Origin: Trichobilharzia regenti
Lineage: Eukaryota; Platyhelminthes; Trematoda; Strigeidida; Schistosomatidae
Reading direction: 5' to 3'
Length of the DNA: 64,000 bases
NCBI GenBank assembly: GCA_944472135.2
Contig: OX235262.1
Location: 165,291,509-165,355,508, forward strand
Positions 40,844 to 50,744 of this stretch are shown in pieces. Position numbers and translations under genes: made by a program. The notes below the pieces were generated by a model, which made no database searches, had not been told where the DNA came from, and saw nothing but the letters and a program-made list of their open reading frames with translations. Numbering within the stretch: the first letter of the stretch is position 1; each line of letters opens with the position of its first letter.

Positions 40844-41465
40844 TACAGTCTAAACATGTGCCAAAAGACCTGGATCTCAAGAGAACAGACGCTTATAGTA
40901 TTGCCATTGCCAGGTATTTCATCAGTATGGGTCATACGATGGACATCACAAAGCCCTTGAGGACTATTTAGTGGACGAAATAGCTCAATTCTGCTCAGTT
41001 GTGCAGAAGCAATCGCCATCAAATCCGTGAAACTCGATTTATCAGTTGAGCGAGAGAGAGAGGTAGTTATCAGTCATTCCTTGTCCTGGTAACTTAATAT
41101 CTTTACTGTCTCTCTCTCTCTCCCTTTCATTTAACTGCGTAATTTATGTCTTTATATCTTTAACCTCACCCTCCTTTGATATAATGTCACTTTTTCTTGT
41201 CTCAATGCTTTGACTTGGACTCACTAAGGTGTTACTCAATTTATTAGTTACTCAACATCTTACCTCTTGTCTTTATTACGTAACCATTTCGCCACTTTAT
41301 CGAAGCATTTTATTTCAATTTAAACTTAGACATTCTGGATATAAACTGTGTAAGTGTAATTTCTGAGCATTGTTCACTAAGTTTGGAGTATCCCGGAAAC
41401 TTAAGTTATGTAACATTTAGAAGCCTGTTAGAAATCGTTCTTCACATAACCTTAATAACTCCTCT

Positions 41466-41523
41466 AGGCTGTAGGTAGCTGGTGGTGAGAAGCTGACGAA
41501 ATAAATGATGGAACTATATTATT
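41466..41523 (+). ncRNA. hammerhead-like motif in PLE-G 3' repeat
   Basis: GTAG, a core expanded to CTGGTGGTGA, GAAGCTGAC, intact GAAA, ATAAATGATGG, TTATT, CTGC. The core insertion probably inactivates it. Confidence 0.4.
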
Positions 41524-42285
41524 CTGCACAAACTTTTGTTCTTCCTTTATTCATATAGTGATCTATTATTGAGTAATAGGGGGTGACATAACTGATATAA
41601 TTACTCTGAAGTGTTTTCTGAAAAAGAACAGAAAATTTGAACATTACTTAGTAGTGATTGACACAATTCAAGAAAGGCTTTGACATTTGATAAGGTTAAA
41701 ATTGTTATTTACTGAGAAGATAGTTAGTTGAGTGTCCACTCAACATGTATGAAAAGGATGCAAAAACATACAAAAAGGAACATATGAAAGTCATAGTAGT
41801 GAACCCACTTCTAAATAATTATATCAATTATTATTCAATAATGGACTAATATAGATTTTTGGCAAATGTAAATACGACTGTACGGCCTCTGAAGATGTTT
41901 TCATCGACAAAGGAAATTTTCTTCTCTGAATTGTCTTTCAGTTTCTTCATAACTCCTGATTATTTACAGGTTTAGAGATAAATTACAGAAATAAAAACTT
42001 GCGCAGAGCCATTAAATCATGATAAAAGATGTGCTACTCAGGTGCAAAGCAGTTGAAATCAAGTCACTGTAACTCTTGCGAGTAGCTGGTCAGTACTAAA
42101 TCAGTAGTAGAATTAACAGTTAGACACAAAGAAATGGAAAGACAGGTAATGCGTAAGCAGAGAATAATGAAAGCGAATAATTACTGGTCACATTAAAATA
42201 AATAAGAGAGAGAGGGTGTATAGTATAGCAAAGAAAACTGATGTCAATCCATGGTTAAAGTCCTAAAAACAAATCTAATTCTTAC
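41524..42285. other. unassigned, with a PLE terminal-repeat remnant at 41840-41950
   Basis: At 41865-41935 the sequence GTACGGCCTCTGAAGATG, then GGAAATTTTCTTCTCTGAA follows the layout of the PLE-A and PLE-E terminal repeats (compare GTACAGCTTGA and GAAAAGAGTCTCTTCGCTGAA). No coding part is attached. The rest is unrecognised. Confidence 0.45.
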
Positions 42286-42289
42286 AAAC

Positions 42290-42660
42290 CAACTCTTGAA
42301 AATTAATCTGATGCTCGCTAGTGACTTGCTACAGGACGGAGCTTCCTGGAGTTTAAGTGAGATGTCATGACCAGTGAGGTCCATCCAATCAAGTGTACAG
42401 ATGAATTTCCCGCCAATGACCGGTTGGTGGTCGCGCTAAACTCACGAATTGGTAGAAGTTAGAATTCATGGACTGGCCAATGAATCGGGTCTCAATGGCT
42501 GAATGGTATACGAGCCGGGCTGAGCCCTGGTGATGGGTGCGTACTGCCGATGATTCTCAAACTGGATTGACGAAACAGCTGTCCAGTACTCCCTGTGGCT
42601 GGTTCTCAATGGTTCTCCAACTGATATCAATCCGTGGTCAAACTCGTGGAAAGAAAACTT
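42290..42660 (+). mobile_element. SINE-1 copy
   Basis: Internal segment (GTCGCGCTAAACTCACG, GAATTCATGGACTGGCC), tRNA-like head CAATGGCTGAATGGTATACG with a lost B box, hammerhead 42541-42589, tail CAATGGTTCTCCAACTGAT. The left inverted arm is degraded. Confidence 0.68.
42541..42589 (+). ncRNA. hammerhead of SINE-1 (42.5 kb)
   Basis: GTACTG, core CCGATGA, stem II TTCTC with a longer loop, perfect GAAACAGCTGTC, CAGTAC. Stem I is perfect over six pairs. Confidence 0.6.
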
Positions 42661-42944
42661 TGCGAAGATGCAATTTTCTGCACCTTTGTATGATATAACT
42701 TTCTCACTGTGTACCATGTTAAGATTACGTCAACTGACGAAATCGAATGAAAAAAAAAACTATCAAACTAACTAAGGTGTGAATTGTCTCTCAACGTGAA
42801 GTGTGAAAAAGCCAAGGATACAAATGTGTGAACATAGATAACGAAGGTGATAATGATGATGTGTAAAGTAAAAAGACAATTATAACAATAATACAATAAA
42901 AGAAACAGTGTGAATAAATGTTCTGCTTGCTAGATTCACACATT

Positions 42945-44110
42945 ATTGTTATTAATATTCCCTTGGGTTCCGAGTGAAACATAGGGCTTCATCGACACAT
43001 CTCCACTTTGTTCTCTTCTCCGCTGTCCTCTTTAGTTGGGTCCACGACTACCCATAATCTCTCATCTCCTCCAAGTCACTCGATCTCCTCCATGTTACCC
43101 TCACAGCAATGGTCCACTCGTCGCTGCCCATTGGGAATCCACTCTGGCAATGGCCTACACTGTGCGCGATCTCGTTCAGCGGCCTGCTCAACGTATGTCC
43201 GATCCACCTGCATACTCTTTTACATATTTGTTGAGCAATCACCTTTTGGTTGGTTTATTGCCAACCAGAATTTCTCGCTACTAATTATTCCTAGCCTTTT
43301 GGTCTTCCGTATGAAGCCAGCGAAGGTGGCAGCTGTTGATAAAAGTCTGTAACTTTTTGGAAATCCTTTTCGTGACGCCCAGTGCAAGTTTCTGGCCTGT
43401 ATAGAAGAAGTAACTGACTGACTTCACATTTGTGTTGCTAATCCAAATCTTCTTGTTTTTATACTGGCTGAGTGCAGTGCAGAAGATTTCCAAACTGGTT
43501 TCAAGTTGATGAAAGCGTATGTTGCCTTTCCTATTCTGGCCAGCTTTGATGTCTTCATCCGTTCTGCCTGTGTTTGAAACTGTGCTACCTAAATAAGTGA
43601 AGGGAGTAATCCCTGTCAAATCTCTCCTGTTGATGGTGTCTGATCCTGGCTGTTGTTTCGTTGCCGTTGGTTGGTTATCTTCATTACCTCCATCTTCTCG
43701 AATTTTTATATGGAGTTCTCTCTTTACTGGCTGCTTCTTCAGTAAGTTTGCTGCTTTTCTCCTACAAGTCATTCGTCTGTGACATTAAACAAAAATCCAG
43801 ATCTCCTAGAGCCTTCTTATCGTCCCAGGGTATTCCTGTCTTCTCTCTCCCAACGCACAGTCTAACGCATAATCCAGTCCACCTCAATTAAGAAGGTCAT
43901 CGTTGATAACAGGCAGGCATCCTTGTCTTGCTACTGTGTTCACTTTGGACACCTCGCTGAGTTTTTCATTGTGGATCACCTGACACATAGCAGTGTCATA
44001 TATTTAGCTGTTGAATGAGGTTGATAAAGATTTGGGCAATGCGCACCGCAGTGTTGAAGCAAATTACTTCGCTGTCGACGTTGTCAAAGGCCTTAAGTTC
44101 ACACATGAGT
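42945..44110 (-). mobile_element. RTE-like retrotransposon (older group) with RT remnants
   Basis: Minus-strand copy reaching into the RT domain. At 44030-44105 the reverse frame gives KAFDNVDSEVI (motif A). At 43920-44030 the QQL and motif-B segments are broken. An open frame at 43281-43772 (163 codons) covers the linker: TPFTYLGSTVSNTGRTDEDI and INSCHLRWLHTEDQK. The 3' end at 42945-43250 holds the Arg/Trp-rich tail in shifted frames (RRSSDLEEM, RWIGHTLSRP). A diverged, inactive relative of the 38.6-kb copy. Confidence 0.78.
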
Positions 44111-44598
44111 TACCCAATCACCGTTATTTTCAACGTATAAAATTTGAGAAATCACACTTTCTGTCAATTCATTTTTGATTTGCATGTACTGATGATTTCA
44201 TAAGATAGAAATCAGTGTTATTTGTAAGAAAAATCATCTAGATTCAACAGCTGAGAGACTCAACCTCAATTTAGCTAAAATATTCAAGCGTTTTGGAACC
44301 ACTTTCCAATTTAAACGATTGAAAAGGTCTCAGGATTGTGTCATAAAGTGAGATATACTTTGAAAGTGATGTTGACCAAATTCATCATATAAAAAGTAAT
44401 TTCTCATGGGAAACAATTTCTCAGAAATGTCATCTTGAAAGTGATAGGATAAAGAAATCAGATTTCTGCACAACTTCGTATGTCTGGCATTTTCATCATT
44501 TGAATTTTCGACAGAAAAAAAACAACAACAGTGAAATTCATTTTTCAGTCGCATGAATGTCTCTAAGTTGGTTACTACGATTCATAAATTATCATCCG
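44111..44598. other. no recognised feature
   Basis: No coding or repeat match recognised before the AT microsatellite. Confidence 0.4.

Positions 44599-44599
<1 letters not shown>

Positions 44600-44638
<39 letters not shown>
44600..44638. repeat. (AT)n microsatellite
   Basis: Uninterrupted AT dinucleotides between CCGTT and AAACGAAG. Confidence 0.9.
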
Positions 44639-44640
<2 letters not shown>

Positions 44641-44702
44641 GAAGAAACCATAAAAGACCTTTTTCTACCGGTGAAAGTGTGAGAATAATAATTAATATTT
44701 TT

Positions 44703-45600
44703 TTGCTTTATTCCAAATACAGTACTAATGATACAGCAAAGAATTTTCAGCATTCAGCACAATATTGCATCTAATTTACTCAAAAAACGACAAAAAAAAT
44801 TAAAAATACACGTCACATAATAATAATAAAACGTTGTTATAGCAGCTACATCGCAAATTACTGTGTGCAATACGGAGAAAAATATGCATAACGTATAAAA
44901 TTGTAGTAATAATAGTAATAACAACTAAAATAAAATAGCAAATTCATAATTAAACGATGGAAAGTGTGACACCATATAATACAGAAAGATGAACAATGAA
45001 AGGGTCGATTCACTTTGCTAATTACATAGTAACTTATGCGTTTCACGTCTAACAGAGTCTTCATCACATAAAATACAGGCTAAATAGGGTATTTAGAATT
45101 TCTGTACTTAGTGGTACGAGCATATAACTTTTTATATTGACTTCTCGTCCTACCTGATGAGATACAAGGGGATAGTTGTGAATAAAGGGGGTTCAGGGGG
45201 TCTGACAGTACAGCTTTTTCCCTTTTTGTACAGGGATTTATGTGTCTCTCGACTATAGTATTGGCGAGCTCATGCAGTGGCATACCACAAGCCCTACTCA
45301 CAGCATTTAATACTCTTCGTAATATATAGTCTTTTTTCACAAGCCTAGGAAAGATTAATGAGAGCATTAGAGTACAATAGGTAAAATACAGGAGCTTAAA
45401 AATTGCAAAATATTTTCTTAGAGATTGATAAGATGTGGGATGACCATGAAAGATCAGAGGAAAGAACTAATCCAAGGTATTTAATGCTCGACTTGGTTTC
45501 AATTTCGGTGCCATCTATGCTACAGGCATCATGCTAACTAACTAGTTCATGTAAGTCACGTCGATGCCTGAAAGTAAAGTCAACTGCCTGACATATATTC
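44703..45600 (-). mobile_element. CR1/Jockey-like 3' fragment (minus)
   Basis: 3' untranslated end at 44703-44790 (CTTTATTCCAAATACAG, GAATTTTCAGCATTCAGC inverted), coding end at 45080-45367: LVKKDYILRRVLNAVSRACG, PLYSQLSPCISSGRTRSQYK, RTTKYRNSKYP. Coding remnants continue to 45600 (segment matching NIDGSEIETKSEIKYLG). The RT catalytic part is missing. Frames shift at least twice. Confidence 0.8.
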
Positions 45601-46040
45601 AGAATGCTAGGTTGTGAAAACTTCGATTAACACTAAAATGTACTGATTGATATATAGGTAGATTCCTGACTGCAAATTAAGTAATAGCATGACAACTGAA
45701 GTGGAAAGCCAAAAAACGAGATAGATTGGTCACATTAATTTACTTTGCATAAGATTTCGATCGCCATCCTATTGACTCTACGATTTAGTACTGGGAATAA
45801 ACTATTTCATACGTAAACTCTCTTGACACTCTATTAGTAATATTCAATCTAGCTAAACACTATGGATTTACATGAATTTTAAATGGGTTTTTTTCTAATT
45901 TCTTTGAGACCTAAAAATTAGTTAAACTGATATTCGGTGTTTGTTTGCCTTTTCGCAAATTTGTTTTACATATTATCATTAGAAACTACCATTTCCTTCT
46001 GATTTAATGTCAATGAAACAATTATTAAGTTTATAAACCC
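45601..46040. other. no recognised feature
   Basis: A+T-rich; no repeat or ORF recognised. Confidence 0.4.
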
Positions 46041-46041
46041 A

Positions 46042-46298
46042 ATAAAGAGCATCGGTGGCACAGCGGTCGGATGTTCGCGAATCATGCATGTGGTTTGGAG
46101 TTCGATCCCTGGTCAACGATGCACTCCTCTACCTTACTAAGCCACTAATAAGACTGGTAAAGAGGGAAGTTTGGGTATGAAGCTAGCGACCCCATTCAGT
46201 CAAAATAAACACCAGTGCTATGGAAACTTGAAAGCTCTAGCTTGAAGCCTTATGTTCTACTGTGAACGTGAAGGAATAAAATTTTTTAAAAATAAATA
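46042..46298 (+). mobile_element. SINE-3, full-length copy
   Basis: tRNA-like head CGGTGGCACAGCGGTCGG with B box GAGTTCGATCCC, body (CTCTACCTTACTAAGCC, GGTAAAGAGGGAAGTTTGGG), and 3' end TTGAAGCCTTATGTTCTAC then GAAGGAATAAAATTTTTT. Opposite strand to the 35.3-kb copy. Confidence 0.75.
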
Positions 46299-46401
46299 AA
46301 ACCTGTAGAAGACAAAAAGTTTTTCTGAAAGAAGCTTTTTCCAATCGAAGTGAAGTGGAATTTTAGTTTCCTAGTATGTAGAATTCGTTAATAATAAGAT
46401 T

Positions 46402-46754
46402 ATGCTGTCCATGCTTCTGTGTCTGTTAACAAGAAGCCTCTCTCTATATATACGGCAACAGTTCGAAGGTGATACACCAGGTGATATAATAACCCACAAG
46501 CTCAGAAAATGGATTCAAAGGACGTTTAGTACCAACAAACCAGAGCTTATAATTTACCCACAACCGGTTGTGATTTCGAAAGTGAAATATGAAGTACATA
46601 GACTATCCACTCCTAACTGTTTTTATCAGTTTAACTACTCCTCTGGGGGCAGTCATATTAGCCGTTGCTCTAGGAACTTAAATGTCTGTTTTCAAAAACA
46701 CCCAGTAGTGTGGCTGAATAAAGGGGTAGTTAAAACATCAACAGTTCTATATTA
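46402..46754 (+). mobile_element. PLE-H fragment, left part (host of PLE-D)
   Basis: Plus-strand coding remnant of an older PLE: TFSTNKPELI, NCFYQFNYSSGGSHISRCSR and VVWLNKGVVKTSTVLY, equivalent to the endonuclease start of PLE-A (TFTSRKLF, MCIYQFTCSCGARYIGRSQR). The YIG residues are mutated to HIS. The frame is cut at 46754 by PLE-D and resumes after 49268. Confidence 0.68.
46743..46754. repeat. 12-bp target site duplication, left of PLE-D
   Basis: AGTTCTATATTA, identical to 49257-49268; the neighbouring bases differ on both sides. Confidence 0.85.
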
Positions 46755-46792
46755 AATTAAATATTCCCATAATTTATTCAGAACAAAATATT

Positions 46793-46835
46793 TAGAGCGA
46801 ACAATTGTTTTCAATAAATTCTTCTTCAGGCTCTA
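46793..46835 (-). ncRNA. hammerhead in PLE-D left arm
   Basis: Minus strand is identical to 49207-49249 (see there). Confidence 0.65.
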
Positions 46836-47018
46836 CAATTATAAATCCATTAATGTAAGCATACAATAGCCAGTTAAGGCGAATTAGAATCATATCAGAA
46901 AGTGTATTGTGGAACAAGTATAAGATGGGATGAAACAATAGTCAAATAGTCATATAGTTTTTTAATATGCATGGTCAATAACAACATGGGACAGAATGAG
47001 ATGAAATAATTTAATTTA

Positions 47019-47024
<6 letters not shown>

Positions 47025-47096
<72 letters not shown>
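47025..47096. repeat. (TA)n tract, 72 bases, in PLE-D left arm
   Basis: Uninterrupted TA run lying where the right arm has only TTAAATTAAATTATTT. The asymmetry shows that the expansion came after the inverted arms were formed. Confidence 0.92.
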
Positions 47097-47100
<4 letters not shown>

Positions 47101-47197
47101 ACAGAAAATACAGGTTTCAAGAGTGAGTGTAATCAGGGTGTGTGAGGCAATATGAAAATAAACCAACGAATGGGGCGGTCTAGACTTAAGTTCAAGG

Positions 47198-48637
47198 TTG
47201 AAAATAACAACAATAAGAATGTGCCAATCCCCTTATCATTCTACAGCTAAGTGGTTGGTAAAGGCACTAGAACCACTACATCGCGAAGTAGTGAAATTCA
47301 GTGTAAAAGACGTATTCAGCTTTGTGGAAACTACCAAAAGCTTGAATGTAAAGGGAAAGAAAATGATGTCACTGGATGTAGCATCATTATTCACCAATGT
47401 CCCACTGCTTGAAACAGTCAACTACATATGTGACCAGCTGATAGAAAAGAAAATAGATGTAGGAATCCCACCCGAAAAGGTCAAAGAATTATTATTGAAA
47501 TGCACTATGAATGTTCAGTTTATGTTCAATAATGGTTTTTATAGACAAGTTGATGGGGTAGCCATGGGATCACCTTTGGGCCCTTTGCTAGCGGATATTT
47601 TCCTGGCAAAGCTTGAAAATGGTCCACTCAAAGACACGATTAAAGGGCTTGACTATTATTGTCGATACGTAGATGATACGTTTATCGTTTGTAATAGAAA
47701 TCTTAATAAACAAGAGCTTCTGAATACCGTTAATAGTGTTCACCCAACTATTCAGTTTACATGTGAAGAAGAAGACAATAACAGTTTACCTTTCCTAGAC
47801 GTCCTACTTACCATGAAGACAGACGGATATCTACAAAGGAAATTATTTAGAAAGAAAACTTGGACGGGTCAGTACACCCATTTCAATAAAAAAACACTGA
47901 TTCAGCATAAAAGAAACTTAGTTAAGTGTCTTAGCTACAGAATAAAACGAATATGCTCAGAGGAATGCATTAAGGAAGAAATGCATAAACTAAAACTCAC
48001 ACTGCAAGAAAATGGATATCCACAGAGCTTCCTAAAAAAGTATATGTCAATACCTATAGACAGGGTAAAGGTGGATACCGTAGACAAGAAACCTTTGTAT
48101 CTTAAGTTAAGTTACAAAGGGGAAATTGCAGCTGACATTCTAAAGTGTCGACTCAATAGAGCAATAGATAGAACATTTCCCGCAGCTAAATTGGTACTAA
48201 ACTTCTCAACTAAACCAGTACTCACACAGCAAGTAAAGGATAAATTACCAAAGATGGCCTCATCAATGTGCATCTACGAATTCAACTGCTCATGTGGAGC
48301 TAGTTATATTGGCCGTACTCAGAGGGCTTTATCCATGCGCGCACGTGAACATGTACCTGTATGGTTGAGTAAAGGAGTAACCAAAGGCATAAATAGTGCA
48401 GTCTTAGCCCACTTGGTAGATACTGGACACCCGATAAAACTTGACCAAGCGTTCTCAGTTATTTACCGCGTTCCTAGTAATTTATCTAGAGGAGCTCGAC
48501 TACGTCTTCTATCAGTAGCTGAAGCAGTTGCAATTAATACCAGAAGACCATCCCTCTGCATACAGAAGAAGTATGTTCAACCTCTATGTTTACCTTGGCC
48601 TACAATAAAGCCAACAAATCCTCCATTAACACTATAA
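47198..48637 (+). CDS. PLE-D reverse transcriptase/GIY-YIG protein, N-terminally truncated
   Basis: 479-codon open frame. Coding homology begins at about 47221 with QSPYHSTAKWLVKALEPLH, equal to GSPYHGIAQWLAEILEPV in PLE-A; about 350 upstream residues are missing and the first Met lies in the inverted arm. Motif A SLDVASLFTNVPL (Asp60), motif B MGSPLGPLLAD, motif C YVDDTF (157-162), LPFLDV. Endonuclease: MCIYEFNCSCGASYIGRTQR (Tyr360, YIGR 370-373), then MRAREHVPVWLSKGV. All retained motifs are intact and there are no stops, so decay after insertion is slight. Without the N-terminal domain it is unlikely to be autonomous. Confidence 0.88.
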   Translation: MKITTIRMCQSPYHSTAKWLVKALEPLHREVVKFSVKDVFSFVETTKSLNVKGKKMMSLDVASLFTNVPLLETVNYICDQLIEKKIDVGIPPEKVKELLLKCTMNVQFMFNNGFYRQVDGVAMGSPLGPLLADIFLAKLENGPLKDTIKGLDYYCRYVDDTFIVCNRNLNKQELLNTVNSVHPTIQFTCEEEDNNSLPFLDVLLTMKTDGYLQRKLFRKKTWTGQYTHFNKKTLIQHKRNLVKCLSYRIKRICSEECIKEEMHKLKLTLQENGYPQSFLKKYMSIPIDRVKVDTVDKKPLYLKLSYKGEIAADILKCRLNRAIDRTFPAAKLVLNFSTKPVLTQQVKDKLPKMASSMCIYEFNCSCGASYIGRTQRALSMRAREHVPVWLSKGVTKGINSAVLAHLVDTGHPIKLDQAFSVIYRVPSNLSRGARLRLLSVAEAVAINTRRPSLCIQKKYVQPLCLPWPTIKPTNPPLTL

Positions 48638-48902
48638 ATTCCTTTCGCGATTTTCTTTTCTTTTCTTCTTCTTCTATTCCTCTGTTTCATTGACAAACGT
48701 TCATTTTCGACTTTTATGATTTCATGACCTTTCTTATGATTTTATTACCTTAGGTTTAAATAGTGCTTTTCTAACTTACTATCGTATTTACAAAATCCTG
48801 TTCATTCCACTTCATTATATTCATTATTATTATTTGACAATCATTCACCAATAGTACATTTAATTTTAATTTTACACCATATCATCGTTATTATTTTACA
48901 AT
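48638..48902 (+). other. PLE-D 3' untranslated region
   Basis: Pyrimidine-rich start (TTTTCTTTTCTTCTTCTTC), then A+T-rich sequence up to the inverted repeat. Confidence 0.7.
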
Positions 48903-49256
48903 CATTCTTATTGTTGTTATTTTCAACCTTGAACTTAAGTCTAGACCGCCCCATTCGTTGGTTTATTTTCATATTGCCTCACACACCCTGATTACACTCA
49001 CTCTTGAAACCTGTATTTTCTGTTAAATTAAATTATTTTATCTCATTCTGTCCCATGTTGTTATTGACCATGCATATTAAAAAACTATATGACTATATGA
49101 CTATTGTTTCATCCCATCTTATACTTGTTCCACAATACACTTTCTGATATGATTCTAATTCGCCTTTACTGGCTATTGTATGCTTACATTAATGGATTTA
49201 TAATTGTAGAGCCTGAAGAAGAATTTATTGAAAACAATTGTTCGCTCTAAATATTT
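48903..49256 (+). repeat. PLE-D right terminal repeat
   Basis: Starts CATTCTTATTGTTGTTATTT, ends GTTCGCTCTAAATATTT. It holds the hammerhead close to its outer end. Confidence 0.88.
49207..49249 (+). ncRNA. hammerhead in PLE-D 3' repeat
   Basis: TAGAGC, perfect core CTGAAGA, a weak AGAATTTATT as stem II, GAA, the palindrome AACAATTGTT as stem III, C at the cleavage position, then GCTCTA pairing perfectly with TAGAGC. A loop-less palindromic stem III suggests that two RNA copies act together, as proposed for animal PLE hammerheads. Confidence 0.68.
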
Positions 49257-49268
49257 AGTTCTATATTA
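49257..49268. repeat. 12-bp target site duplication, right of PLE-D
   Basis: AGTTCTATATTA, identical to 46743-46754. Confidence 0.85.
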
Positions 49269-49480
49269 GATCACCTCGTCAATCCAGCCACCTCTCATTA
49301 AATAGTCTTTCTATATCATCTATCGGATATCGGAAAAATTACCAAAGGCCTCTAGATACCGAACACTGCAAACAGAAGAGATCCCTCAAGCTCACCCAAA
49401 TCAACCGGAGCTCTGTCTGCAAAAGAAACATGTCCAGCCATGCACTACTGCCACTCTGGCTAGCTGTCAGTACTATAAAT
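49269..49480 (+). mobile_element. PLE-H fragment, right part
   Basis: Continues the host PLE: HLVNPATSH-like residues, then near 49405-49450 GALSAKETCP in place of the usual LCVQKKYVQ. Joins in register, apart from frameshifts, with 46402-46754. Confidence 0.6.
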
Positions 49481-49544
49481 CCACGAACTCTGTGTTACTT
49501 CCCTTAATTCATCTGATATTCAGTCATTCATATAGGAATAAAAC

Positions 49545-49735
49545 TTGTGCACTGTGGTAGAGTATAATTTCATTATGGGTAAAATTTGTTTTGATAAAGT
49601 CTTACAGTGTTATACAGTAATGCTTACTGATGACCACGTTTCGAACAAAATTTATTGTTCATAACCATATCACTGTGACACACTATGAGACTTTATCAAA
49701 ACAAATTTTACCCATAATGGAATGACATACAGTCA
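49545..49735 (-). mobile_element. PLE-B terminal repeat with snapback end
   Basis: Minus-strand terminal repeat (49545-49675) followed by an inverted partial copy (49685-49730): ATTATGGGTAAAATTTG and CAAATTTTACCCATAAT face each other. Only repeat sequence, no coding part. The hammerhead-like motif at 49630-49672(-) has stem II GAACA with TGTTC. Confidence 0.65.
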
Positions 49736-49949
49736 GTTTAGTGCTCTATTAATACATATTATCCCTTCACGATAATTTTGAAATGTAATCTGTCGATACT
49801 ACTGATTTAGTATAATTTAAAAGAATATTTCTTGAACTTTTACTGTCATACTGATGAGAAAGCGGATGGCAAATTTATCAAAAGGAATGATTCTTTTTCA
49901 TTAATCATTCATTCAAGTATCATCAAACTAGGCATATTATTTATGTACT

Positions 49950-50670
49950 ATTATTATTGTTCCCTTGGGTTCCTAGTGGAACATAGGGCTTCAACTACAC
50001 GTCTCCACTTGCTTCTATCTTCCTTCTGCTGTACTTTTCACCTGCAGCCATCTTAGTCCATATTCTTTCAACTCCTCTTCACACGATCTCCTCCATGTCA
50101 CCCTCGCACTGACGTCCCACTCGCCGCTTCCCTTTCGGGTTCCACTCGAGCAGTAGCCTGACGCGCGGTGTCACCAAACAGCCACCTCAGCGAGTGTCCA
50201 ATCCATCCATCTCCACTTTCTCCTGCATGTTTGTTGGGCGATTGGTTCTTGTTTTGTTTCTTCGCATAGTTTCTTGTTGGTAATTCTTTCCCGCCCGGCC
50301 ATCTGATCTTCAGTATAAAGCGAAGACGGTTGTTGGTTAATAAAGGTCTACAACAGGCTGTTGGAAATATTCTTTGTGACCCGCCCGCCAAGTTTCTGTC
50401 CCTATCCGTATATAAGAACTGACTGACTTGACGTTGTTTGTATTGAAAATCCGACCGAATTTTGTTGTTGATACTGGCTGAGTGACGAAGATTTCCAGAT
50501 TGGTTTCAGGTTGATGAATGTGTTTCTCGCCTTCCCGATCCTCGCTCAATTTGACATCCTCATCCGTTCTGACTGCCTGTAGTTGAGACAATGCTACCTC
50601 CCTAGATAAGTGAATGAAGTAACCTCTTTCAAATCCCTCCCGTTTATGGTGATTGGCACTGGATGTTGCT
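49950..50670 (-). mobile_element. RTE-like 3' fragment (older group, minus)
   Basis: Reverse coding end at 49965-50060 (GGGTTCCTAGTGGAACATAGG), Arg/Trp tail region, linker frame at 50337-50591 (RTDEDVKLSEDREGEKHIHQ and ETNLEIF), upstream to about 50670. Similar in extent to the distal part of the 43-kb copy. Confidence 0.72.
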
Positions 50671-50744
50671 GCTGTAATGTAATCCAGGGGAACAAATTTA
50701 TTTAGTTTTGAAGAGTCTGTTTGTAAGGATTAGATTTGTTTTTA

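Larger units (their letters stand above)
40795..41523 (+). mobile_element. PLE-G, 5'-truncated with inverted terminal repeats
   Basis: Left end (40795-40848) is the terminal repeat inverted. Then a plus-strand coding remnant (about 40905-41050): FISMGHTMDITK and AEAIAIKSVKLDLS, in shifted frames, equal to the end of the PLE endonuclease region (compare AEALAIHDFKPDL in PLE-A). The 3' untranslated part (41060-41460) is shared with 54460-54755. The right end (41466-41523) is the terminal repeat in plus orientation. The plan equals that of PLE-D and PLE-F. Confidence 0.72.
46787..47219 (-). repeat. PLE-D left inverted terminal repeat
   Basis: Inverse of 48903-49256, from AAATATTTAGAGCGAAC to AACAACAATAAGAATG, nearly identical outside the TA expansion. 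Confidence 0.88.
46755..49256 (+). mobile_element. PLE-D, 5'-truncated, between long inverted repeats
   Basis: A 2.5-kb insertion inside PLE-H with a 12-bp target duplication. Left arm (46787-47219) is an inverted copy of the right arm (48903-49256); the left arm has grown by a 72-base TA tract (47025-47096). Between them lies a PLE ORF lacking its N-terminal half. Each arm carries an identical hammerhead in opposite orientation. The left end has about 32 extra bases (46755-46786) not found in the right arm. Confidence 0.88.

Noticed and set aside
43281..43772. 163-codon protein gene
   Set aside because: It matches the linker region of the RTE-like family in reverse orientation, with RT remnants further upstream. 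A transposon relic.
46755..49256. DNA transposon with long inverted repeats
   Set aside because: The enclosed ORF is clearly a PLE reverse transcriptase with GIY-YIG domain, not a transposase.
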